Assembly: GCA_018662715.1 (NCBI GenBank)
Contig: JABJFP010000152.1
Coordinates: 1 to 5,006 of the forward strand
Direction: 5' to 3'
DNA from: Methanobacteriota archaeon
GTDB taxonomy: Archaea; Thermoplasmatota; Poseidoniia; Poseidoniales; Poseidoniaceae
DNA length: 5,006 bases
A program made the position numbers and the translations under genes. Under the pieces are notes generated by a model. That model did not search any database. It saw only the letters and a program-made list of their open reading frames with translations, and was not told the DNA's origin. Below, piece after piece: positions 1-5,006 of this stretch. Position 1 is the first letter of the stretch. The number at the start of each line of letters is the position of its first letter.

Positions 1-1
1 C

Positions 2-841
2 AAGGAACAAAAAATATCCGAACCACGTATCTCTGTGGTATTAAATGCAGCAGATGAAGAGATTTCTTCGTTAAATTCCGTCAACGGAGAAGACCGTGAA
101 ATCCTCATTGATCATCGAGAAATGAATTCAACGTTACCGTCTTATTTGGCGAGCCTCGGTTTCAAAACTCGAATTACACGCCTTCCTCACGGAGACCTCC
201 GACTCTCCGAACGAATACTTATAGAACGGAAGACTGCGAGGGATTTAATGGCTTCAATAAAGGACGGTAGGCTCCTCAGCCAATGTCGAAGTTTACGAGC
301 GAGTGCTTCTCGTCCGATGCTGCTGATCGAAACAGGAGGGGATGCAGGATACGGCCTTCATCCAAATGCCGTACTCGGAGCGTTGGCTCACATCACACTT
401 GACATGGGAATCCCTGTGATGATGACAAAGGATGCCATGGAAACTGCCCATTTTGTATCGATTGCAGCCCAAAGGGAGCAGGACTTGCTCGAGTCTTTTC
501 ATGAGATGGTCAATTCTGAAACCACGACTGGCACGGAACTGAAATCCATCATGGAACAGGCAGCACGCGAGATTGACGCACTCCTCATCAAACCTGAAGC
601 TTCTCACCCATGGTTGGAGAGTGCACAACAACAACTTGAGCGATGCTATGAGCACGCCCTCTCCCAACTCACCGGAGTGAAAGATGAGGAACGGGATGTG
701 ATGAACGCCTTCTCACCCCACCTTGGAGCATTGTTCACGGCAACGGAGGAGATACTCATCAAGGAAACTGGGTGCGGATCTGAGATCGCCAATCGGGTCC
801 TTCAAATCTTGAAGGAAAACAGTAGCATCAAGAGCCAATGA
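2..841 (+). CDS. hef: Hef/XPF-family structure-specific endonuclease, C-terminal part (5' end outside window)
   Basis: This is a DNA repair nuclease of the XPF/Mus81/Hef family, which cuts branched or fork-structured DNA. Residues here are counted from the GTG at 35. The ERCC4 nuclease core spans about 22-150: a DHRE motif at 26-29, GD at 53-54, then ERK at 64-66 and D70, which together form the GDx(n)ERKx3D metal-binding active site. The typical SIKDGRL..Q segment follows at 74-83. A (HhH)2 DNA-binding region lies at about 212-260: the first hairpin (LTGVKDEE) is degenerate, while the second keeps GCG at 246-248. The frame is open for 11 further codons to the left edge, and the GTG at 35 has no Shine-Dalgarno sequence. 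I therefore infer the gene starts upstream, probably with a Hef-type helicase domain; a stand-alone short nuclease is the alternative. The region between nuclease and HhH (about 150-211) is long and helical. The stop codon overlaps the convergent HdrB-like gene by 14 bp. Confidence 0.88.
   Translation, partial: KEQKISEPRISVVLNAADEEISSLNSVNGEDREILIDHREMNSTLPSYLASLGFKTRITRLPHGDLRLSERILIERKTARDLMASIKDGRLLSQCRSLRASASRPMLLIETGGDAGYGLHPNAVLGALAHITLDMGIPVMMTKDAMETAHFVSIAAQREQDLLESFHEMVNSETTTGTELKSIMEQAAREIDALLIKPEASHPWLESAQQQLERCYEHALSQLTGVKDEERDVMNAFSPHLGALFTATEEILIKETGCGSEIANRVLQILKENSSIKSQ
828..841. other. Convergent 3' overlap of the hef and HdrB-like genes
   Basis: The stop codon of the plus-strand nuclease gene (839-841) lies inside the last codons of the minus-strand HdrB-like gene, whose stop is at 828-830. 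The reading frames share 14 bp and no intergenic terminator space exists. Transcripts from the two sides must therefore overlap or end within each other's coding region. Confidence 0.85.
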
Positions 842-1688
842 GCCGGACACGAGTTCGCAATTGAGCGAAACGGTCTGGATAAAATCCTAGAGCGAATGCA
901 ACAATTTCGGAAAGGTGACACACGGGTACAATGGTATTCTTGCCTGTAACTCGACCTGCTTTGGATTGATACGAGTCCAAATTGACGTGCGAGATGGTGC
1001 AAGCACTCACGACGAGTTCAGCACCAGAATCAATCGCATCAGAGAGTACGGCTGCTGTCATGGAAAGAGAGGTATCTTCCAAACTTAGAACTGATGTTGA
1101 GCCAACACTCTGACATTTAGATTCATAGTCAATTGCATGACCGCCGAGAGCCTCGAAAAGTTGTTCCATGTATGTGGGCATGAACGGGTCGTCATTCCCA
1201 CAGGCACCTTCTCGTTGCATGTCTGGCCCGTAATAAGCAGCCACATTCATTTTGAGAGGGTTCTTGACAGCATCTCGGATCTTATCAAGTCCAATCTCTT
1301 CTACAAGATAGTGTAGCAGATGCCACGACTTGGATTCTCCGGTATACTCAATGTTTGAGGTTCGAGCAACAAGGTTGTTGATTTGACTGGCGTAGACCGG
1401 GTCGCGGGCCATGTCTTGTGCGGTGTTGCACATGATTGCATGGCTGCTTGCACAGGTGGTCAAGACATCAAGTCCTTTGTCCTCGGCAAGAGCAAGGTTG
1501 CGCGCAACCAATGCGTCCTGAAGTTTAGGAGTGGCCTGCTTGATGATGTTTCCACCATCACTGCTTGAGCGAGGGAGTTCTACAAGTTGAATGTTCAAGG
1601 CTCTGCAGAGGGGTTGAATCATGTCTTCAATTTCAGATGCGCCCGCTCTAGCGACGTTTCCGGGATAGTATGTGATTTTCGCCATCAT
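828..1688 (-). CDS. HdrB/SdhE-like CCG-domain protein with most Fe-S ligands lost
   Basis: This protein resembles heterodisulfide reductase subunit B and the SdhE/MfrE subunit of type-E succinate dehydrogenases or fumarate reductases. Family marks along the 286 residues are TYYPG at 6-10, a LAEDKGLDVLT segment at 67-77, the HLLHYLVEEIGLDKI region at 123-137, AYYG at 151-154, DDP..PT at 166-172, and SHVNLD at 233-238 with a following Q. Normal HdrB has two CCG motifs whose ten cysteines bind two non-cubane [4Fe-4S] clusters. By my eye alignment only C79, C192 and C230 remain. The others read N11, S/D at about 42-44, S82, P155, Q193 and S233. The other cysteines (C28, C87, C163, C257) are not at known ligand positions. 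The length is normal and the frame is intact. It is the second gene of an operon with the Fd-flavodoxin-SdhB fusion, 6 bp downstream of it. Two consecutive ATGs (1688 and 1685) are possible starts, and ribosome binding site spacing favours 1685. Family assignment is firm; function is unknown. Confidence 0.85.
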   Translation of the reverse strand: MMAKITYYPGNVARAGASEIEDMIQPLCRALNIQLVELPRSSSDGGNIIKQATPKLQDALVARNLALAEDKGLDVLTTCASSHAIMCNTAQDMARDPVYASQINNLVARTSNIEYTGESKSWHLLHYLVEEIGLDKIRDAVKNPLKMNVAAYYGPDMQREGACGNDDPFMPTYMEQLFEALGGHAIDYESKCQSVGSTSVLSLEDTSLSMTAAVLSDAIDSGAELVVSACTISHVNLDSYQSKAGRVTGKNTIVPVCHLSEIVAFALGFYPDRFAQLRTRVRLIGS

Positions 1689-1696
1689 CTCACCTC
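1689..1696 (-). promoter_or_regulatory. Shine-Dalgarno site of the HdrB-like gene, overlapping the fusion gene stop
   Basis: On the minus strand GAGGTGAG precedes two consecutive ATG codons and is complementary to the archaeal 16S rRNA 3' end (UCACCUC). Its first two bases lie in the TGA stop codon of the upstream fusion gene (1697-1695), so translation of the two genes is probably coupled. The GAGG core is 4 nt from the ATG at 1688 and 7 nt from the ATG at 1685. Usual spacing favours the second ATG as the real start, giving a protein beginning MAKITYYPG. Confidence 0.75.
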
Positions 1697-3659
1697 AGAA
1701 TCTTTGGTCAATCTCATTGAAGAGAGAGACTACTTCGTGGTAATTGTGAACCTTAGAGTTGATCATATTAGGTATACGTCCAAGCCCGGCAGGCGGAAGC
1801 AGAAGGGATTGGAGGCTTCGAATTGGAGGAGAACCATTCCGTGTAAATGCGAGGGCCATACGAGCAGAGACTCCGCTGAAGACGTTGCCCACGAGACCAA
1901 GAGGGCCGAGAACTTGGCGGTAAAGCGTCGTTTCGTTGACCTTACCGGTCCACTTGACACTTCGTCCGTACCACTTGACAAGCCGGCCATGTTTACCGGC
2001 GTACTTGGTTTGGTTGAGCAATTGCATTCGTGCTTCGTTGAGGCTGTGGGCTGCAAGGCGACCGTCTTCTCCAAAGCGCATCAAACTGGCATGGTCTGCT
2101 TCAGACCATACACCGTCTCTTTGCAAGAGCGAGTTCATGATGCTCCTGCGTTGTTCCTGACTGGTTCGTGGGTCCTTGGCACGCAACCATTGCTGGAAGT
2201 GAACGCCAGGACCTTCATAATGTGAATCGTGGGCTAATGTATCCGACATTGCTTGGATTAACTGGAAGGATTGAACATCGCCAGCAAGGTGAAGGTTCGT
2301 TGCTAGTGCTGGCTCCATGGTGCCAAGTGCTGCTCCAGATGGAAGACGTTCACCTTCACGTGGGTCTGTTCGCATCCATGGTTCTGCTCGGCTTCGATGG
2401 TTTTCGTAGCGCGAGGTATCAACGATGAGGTCTCTAACGACTGGGTGACCGGGAAGAGGTTCTACCCGAACCCGTCCTCCGTCGGAGGTGAGGTCAGCGA
2501 TCATTGTTGAATCTGAAAGAGTGACACGACCGTTTACCCGAATACCGGTGGTTGGTGTCCCAGCACCGTTTCCTCTTCGGAACGCAAGACTTCCATCAAC
2601 ATCCTGTTGCATGGAGATGAGGAGGTCTTGGACCGTAGCATGACCGGGGACACTGCAAGTGAGCGTATCCCACCCGGATTCTGCTGCATCTGGGCAGTAT
2701 CGGAACAATTCAAGCGTGATGGTCAATTCTTCACGAGCAATCTTGCCTGGTGTGAAATCACCTTCAACCGCATCGTCGTCATCACCGGACCCGTAAGCCT
2801 TCATTTCTTCAAGAAGTTCTACCTGAAGAGTACCTGATGAATCAACACACGCCAGCAGTGGAAGTGCTTCATTCACCCAAAGTTGCCAGGGAGCGTCAAA
2901 GTCTACGTCACATTCCTGCAGAGGGTGGGCTTCATGACCACCCAACGATGCAAGTTTACCGTTCCAATCGTGACCTGCCTTGCAGAATTCGTCGTAGGAC
3001 GAATCACCGATGGCACAGATGGAAAAGTGAGTACTTGCAAGACCTGGACCGTTAGCATTGATTGCATTCCAAGCTGATTCGGCGTTGTCCGGCATCTCAC
3101 CCTCGCCCCATGTAGAGGTGATGATCATCACTCGCTTCATTGAAGCCAGTGAGGCTGGGTCAAGTCCGTCCATATCAACCACTTTTGCCTCAAGGCCGTA
3201 GTTGCCTGCCATCTTGGCAGTTTTTTCAGCGAGGCCCGCTGCGTTACCAGTTTGTGAACCAAACAAGATGTTCAGTGTGCGGTCGCCTGCGAAGACTGCG
3301 TTAAGTTCGTCTGATGCCCCTGCGGCCGGCGCAACTGCGGCCACCGCTGCTGGAGCAACTTCTGCCACCGCTTCTGCTGCGACTTCAGTTACTGCGACAC
3401 CATCACCAACGAGTTCGAACTTGATTACTTCTACCGGGCAGGCTTCTGCGGCCTCAAGAATAATGTCTCCAAGTTCGGCACCGAGCGTACCAGTAAGGGG
3501 CGATCCACCTTCGTTTCTATCGAATAAGCCGTCCGTACGAACTGCCGCAAGAATCATGGATGAATCATCGGTCACCTCGAAAACTTCCGGACAAATGTCC
3601 TGACATGCATCACAGGTGATACAATCCTCGTCAATCCATACTTTTGCGACAATTGCCAT
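1695..3659 (-). CDS. Ferredoxin-flavodoxin-SdhB-like fusion protein; SdhB part lacks all Fe-S cysteines
   Basis: This 654-residue protein has four parts. Residues 1-84 form a single-cluster [4Fe-4S] ferredoxin with C13, C16, C19, C23-P and C74-P. Residues 86-126 are an Ala/Val/Glu/Pro linker. Residues 127-272 form an FMN flavodoxin of the CysJ/P450-reductase type: phosphate loop GSQTGN at 134-139, TSTWGEGEMPDNA at 181-193, GDSSYDEFCKAG at 218-229, and CDVDFD at 250-255. After an acidic linker (DDDD at 293-296), residues 311-550 resemble SdhB/FrdB: LELFRY near 316, SLAFRR at 357-362, VNG at 375-377, RVEPLPGHPVVRDLIVD at 398-414, and GVW at 516-518. The cluster-binding sites are all substituted: GNGAGTPTT at 363-371, LSD at 381-383, LHLAGDV at 456-462 for CxxCGxC, and no cysteines after GVW. 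Residues 551-654 are an unassigned basic tail. It is probably cytoplasmic, with no signal peptide or clear membrane segment. It is first in an operon with the HdrB-like gene. Electron transfer or scaffolding is inferred. Confidence 0.88.
   Translation of the reverse strand: MAIVAKVWIDEDCITCDACQDICPEVFEVTDDSSMILAAVRTDGLFDRNEGGSPLTGTLGAELGDIILEAAEACPVEVIKFELVGDGVAVTEVAAEAVAEVAPAAVAAVAPAAGASDELNAVFAGDRTLNILFGSQTGNAAGLAEKTAKMAGNYGLEAKVVDMDGLDPASLASMKRVMIITSTWGEGEMPDNAESAWNAINANGPGLASTHFSICAIGDSSYDEFCKAGHDWNGKLASLGGHEAHPLQECDVDFDAPWQLWVNEALPLLACVDSSGTLQVELLEEMKAYGSGDDDDAVEGDFTPGKIAREELTITLELFRYCPDAAESGWDTLTCSVPGHATVQDLLISMQQDVDGSLAFRRGNGAGTPTTGIRVNGRVTLSDSTMIADLTSDGGRVRVEPLPGHPVVRDLIVDTSRYENHRSRAEPWMRTDPREGERLPSGAALGTMEPALATNLHLAGDVQSFQLIQAMSDTLAHDSHYEGPGVHFQQWLRAKDPRTSQEQRRSIMNSLLQRDGVWSEADHASLMRFGEDGRLAAHSLNEARMQLLNQTKYAGKHGRLVKWYGRSVKWTGKVNETTLYRQVLGPLGLVGNVFSGVSARMALAFTRNGSPPIRSLQSLLLPPAGLGRIPNMINSKVHNYHEVVSLFNEIDQRF
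3331..3378 (-). repeat. Two-copy 24-bp tandem repeat encoding the Ala/Val-rich linker
   Basis: Units 3331-3354 and 3355-3378 match at 19 of their first 22 bases. They encode consecutive eight-residue units VAEVAPAA and VAAVAPAA in the linker between the ferredoxin and flavodoxin domains. The in-frame 24-bp periodicity suggests that the flexible linker grew by duplication. Confidence 0.6.
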
Positions 3660-3665
3660 AGGAAG

Positions 3666-3670
3666 TCCCC
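3666..3670 (-). promoter_or_regulatory. Weak Shine-Dalgarno-like site of the fusion gene
   Basis: GGGGA on the minus strand lies 6 nt before the ATG at 3659. It is only a partial match to the archaeal GGAGGTGA consensus. It sits in the bulge of the potential leader hairpin formed by 3661-3697, so its accessibility could depend on that fold. Confidence 0.4.
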
Positions 3671-3691
3671 TTGCTCACGCTCTGTGAGCAA
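3671..3691 (-). promoter_or_regulatory. Perfect inverted repeat in the fusion gene leader (operator or RNA hairpin)
   Basis: TTGCTCAC (3671-3678) and GTGAGCAA (3684-3691) are exact reverse complements separated by 5 nt. The site begins 11 nt upstream of the fusion gene ATG. Outer arms GGAAG (3661-3665) and CTTCC (3693-3697) can extend the pairing around an asymmetric internal loop that contains the weak ribosome binding site. The spacing suits either a dimeric helix-turn-helix repressor site just downstream of the transcription start or a translational control hairpin in the mRNA. The symmetry is seen directly; the role is inferred. Confidence 0.5.
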
Positions 3692-3720
3692 TCTTCCCAC
3701 CCTAGAGTGGCCTTTGAAGG

Positions 3721-3747
3721 TTATTATCTGCCCGTGACAAAATAAGG
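3721..3747 (-). promoter_or_regulatory. Candidate archaeal promoter (TATA-like elements) for the fusion/HdrB-like operon
   Basis: Two A/T-rich elements on the minus strand could serve as the TATA box: AGATAATAA (3729-3721) and CCTTATTTTG (3747-3738). The usual archaeal spacing of about 25 bp would put transcription starts near 3697 or 3714, giving a leader of about 38-55 nt that includes the inverted repeat. Neither is a strong match to the TTTATATA consensus and I cannot choose between them. Confidence 0.35.
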
Positions 3748-3771
3748 CTTCTATGGTTCATTTTTCTAAGC

Positions 3772-3795
3772 AAAAAATTGCAGTGCTTAAGGCAC
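3772..3795 (-). terminator. Putative terminator of the thermosome gene
   Basis: Immediately after the thermosome stop codon the minus strand can form a small stem, GTGC (3795-3792) with GCAC (3786-3783) around a 5-nt loop. Five nucleotides later comes a run of six T (3777-3772). Archaeal transcription commonly ends at oligo-T tracts, with or without a hairpin. The stem is short, so the T-run is the stronger evidence. Confidence 0.45.
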
Positions 3796-3797
3796 CA

Positions 3798-5006
3798 TCA
3801 CATGTTGAAATCGCCCATGCCACCCATGCCGCCTTCCATAGGAACGCCCTTGGATGAAATCACGTCATCAATACGCAGAATCATGATTGCTGTTTCGGTT
3901 GCTGACTGAATTGCTTGCTCAACAACACGTAGAGGTTCAACGACATTTGCTTCGTTCATATCAACCACGCCGCCTTCATAGACGTTGATTCCTGCAAAGG
4001 ATTGTCCGTCTGCGTGAGCTTTACGCAATTCAATAAGCGTTGTGACCGGGTCGAGACCAGCGTTTTCTGCCAGAGTACGAGGAATGATTTCTAGAGCAGA
4101 GGCAAAGGCTTCAATGGCCATTTGCTCACGACCGCCTACGGTTTCGGCAAAGGTTCGCAAGTCTCGTGAGAGTGCTGCGAGGACGCTACCTCCTCCTGTT
4201 AGTACCGCCCCATCTTCCCATGCAACGGAGACAACTCCGACCGCATCGTCAAATGCACGTCGAATTTCATCAACAACGTGTTCGGTTCCACCACGAAGCA
4301 GAACGGAAACGGATTTCGCTTCAGGACATCCAGTCACAAAGGTCATGTTTGATTCGCCAATTTTCTTTTCTTCAACACGAGCAGCAACCCCCAAATCGGA
4401 TTCACTCATGTCTTCGAGGTTGGTGATGATAGTGCCGCCAGTTGCTTTTGATAGAGCTTCCATATCGGACTTTTTAGCCCGGCGAATGGCGAAAATTCCT
4501 TTCTTAGAAAGATAGTGTTGTGCAAGTTCATCGATTCCTTTCTGACATACCAATACATTTGCACCAGCGGATTCAATCGTATTGACCAAGTTGCGAATGT
4601 AATTCTCTTCTTCTTCAAGGAACAGTGCTAGTTGGTTTGGGTCAGTGATCTGAATCTTTGCATCAACTTCCGTTTTCTTAACTTCAATCGCCGAGTTCAC
4701 AAGGGCAATCTTTGCGTCACTCATGACTCGTGGCATTCCTGCGTGGACGCGCTCCTTGTCCAAAAGAATACCATCAATCAATGATGAATCTTTAATGGAA
4801 CCGCCTTGACGCTTCTCGACCTTAATGTCAGACAAATCAACGAGACGCTCTTCGTCTTCCGTGACACCGACTGCATTAACTGCGCGAACACAGATATCGG
4901 CCATAAATGACTTCACAGCACCTGCTGATTTTCCGGTGAGTGCCGTCTTTGCCACTTCCAAAAGTACGTTGTCATCGTTATCAGTGGAGATACCATGATT
5001 TTCTAG
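3798..5006 (-). CDS. ths: Thermosome (group II chaperonin) subunit, C-terminal part (5' end outside window)
   Basis: This is an archaeal CCT/TCP-1-type chaperonin subunit, which forms a double-ring ATP-driven folding chamber in the cytoplasm. The window shows 402 residues, counted from the right edge; the family is about 540-560 long, so roughly 140-150 N-terminal residues, including the GDGTT ATP-site motif, are outside. Visible parts are the intermediate domain, including LDKERVHAGMP, the apical domain with the lid-forming protrusion (around KIQITDPNQLALFLEEEE), and RGGTEHVVDE at about 238-247. The second equatorial part has the nucleotide-contacting GGG at about 271-273, GGREQMAIEAFA, RTLAENAGLDP and ILRIDDVI. 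The protein ends in the Gly/Met-rich tail GGMGGMGDFNM, typical of chaperonin C-termini projecting into the cavity. The TTG at 4961 is only an internal leucine, because the frame runs open to the edge. Which paralogue (alpha or beta) this is cannot be decided here. Confidence 0.97.
   Translation of the reverse strand, partial: LENHGISTDNDDNVLLEVAKTALTGKSAGAVKSFMADICVRAVNAVGVTEDEERLVDLSDIKVEKRQGGSIKDSSLIDGILLDKERVHAGMPRVMSDAKIALVNSAIEVKKTEVDAKIQITDPNQLALFLEEEENYIRNLVNTIESAGANVLVCQKGIDELAQHYLSKKGIFAIRRAKKSDMEALSKATGGTIITNLEDMSESDLGVAARVEEKKIGESNMTFVTGCPEAKSVSVLLRGGTEHVVDEIRRAFDDAVGVVSVAWEDGAVLTGGGSVLAALSRDLRTFAETVGGREQMAIEAFASALEIIPRTLAENAGLDPVTTLIELRKAHADGQSFAGINVYEGGVVDMNEANVVEPLRVVEQAIQSATETAIMILRIDDVISSKGVPMEGGMGGMGDFNM

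Noticed and set aside
35..841. GTG at 35 as the true start of the nuclease gene
   Set aside because: There is no ribosome binding site or promoter upstream and the frame stays open for 11 more codons to the window edge. A start outside the window is more likely, although a short nuclease-only protein cannot be excluded.
1587..2225. Plus-strand open frame of 212 codons
   Set aside because: It is the antisense shadow of the HdrB-like and fusion genes. It has no recognisable domain and no ribosome binding site that I could support.
3202..3603. Plus-strand Ala/Ser/Thr-rich open frame
   Set aside because: It is antisense to the ferredoxin and Ala/Val linker region. Its biased composition simply mirrors the GC-rich linker repeat.
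1695..3659. Annotation as a functional succinate dehydrogenase iron-sulfur subunit
   Set aside because: Scaffold similarity is clear, but every cluster cysteine is missing and no SdhA is adjacent. Electron transfer through the usual three clusters is impossible.
828..3659. Pseudogene decay of the SdhB/HdrB-like pair
   Set aside because: Both frames are intact over about 940 codons, with good ribosome binding arrangement and conserved scaffold motifs. Loss is concentrated at cluster ligands, which fits selection for a new role better than random decay.
3660..3797. A small RNA gene or tRNA in the intergenic region
   Set aside because: No cloverleaf or conserved tRNA box is visible. The region is accounted for by a terminator, promoter elements and the leader hairpin.
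4042..4515. Plus-strand open frame of 157 codons opposite the thermosome
   Set aside because: It lies wholly antisense to a highly conserved chaperonin sequence and its translation resembles no protein family I know.
3798..4961. TTG at 4961 as the thermosome start
   Set aside because: The protein would lack about a quarter of the family length, including the first ATP-site segment. The frame is open to the right edge and the preceding residues fit thermosome sequence.

Overview
This window looks like chromosomal DNA of a mesophilic euryarchaeon. A thermosome (group II chaperonin) gene and an XPF/Hef-type structure-specific nuclease are archaeal hallmarks. The moderate base composition, acidic and alanine-rich linkers and marine-type proteins would fit a Marine Group II/III (Poseidoniales-like) lineage. 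That placement is an inference from style, not a proof. Nothing points to a mobile element, prophage, CRISPR array or RNA gene.

Layout from left to right. (1) Positions 2-841, plus strand: the 3' part of a Hef/XPF-family gene with an ERCC4 nuclease domain and a C-terminal helix-hairpin-helix region. Its frame is open to the left edge, so it is probably the tail of a larger helicase-nuclease. (2) Positions 828-1688, minus strand: an HdrB/SdhE (CCG-domain) homologue, converging on and overlapping the Hef gene by 14 bp. (3) Positions 1695-3659, minus strand: a 654-residue fusion of a [4Fe-4S] ferredoxin, a CysJ-type flavodoxin, an SdhB-like region and an unassigned basic tail. It lies 6 bp upstream of the HdrB-like gene, in the same operon. 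(4) Positions 3660-3797: a 138-bp intergenic region with a probable thermosome terminator, a candidate promoter and a perfect 8-bp inverted repeat in the leader of the fusion gene. (5) Positions 3798-5006, minus strand: the C-terminal three quarters of a thermosome subunit that continues past the right edge.

The exciting part is the two-gene operon 3659-828. The SdhB-like region keeps the scaffold signatures of a succinate dehydrogenase/fumarate reductase iron-sulfur subunit. However, every cysteine that should bind the [2Fe-2S], [4Fe-4S] and [3Fe-4S] clusters has been replaced, and residues 336-654 contain no cysteine at all. Its neighbour belongs to the family that partners SdhB in type-E (SdhABE/MfrABE) enzymes, and it has lost about seven of the ten cysteines of the two non-cubane cluster sites. 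Both reading frames are otherwise intact, so the pair looks like a jointly repurposed, cluster-free SdhB/SdhE scaffold. It is now tethered to a ferredoxin and an FMN flavodoxin that keep their cofactor motifs. No flavoprotein SdhA is present in the window. The function is unknown; a low-potential electron-transfer module or assembly scaffold is the working hypothesis.
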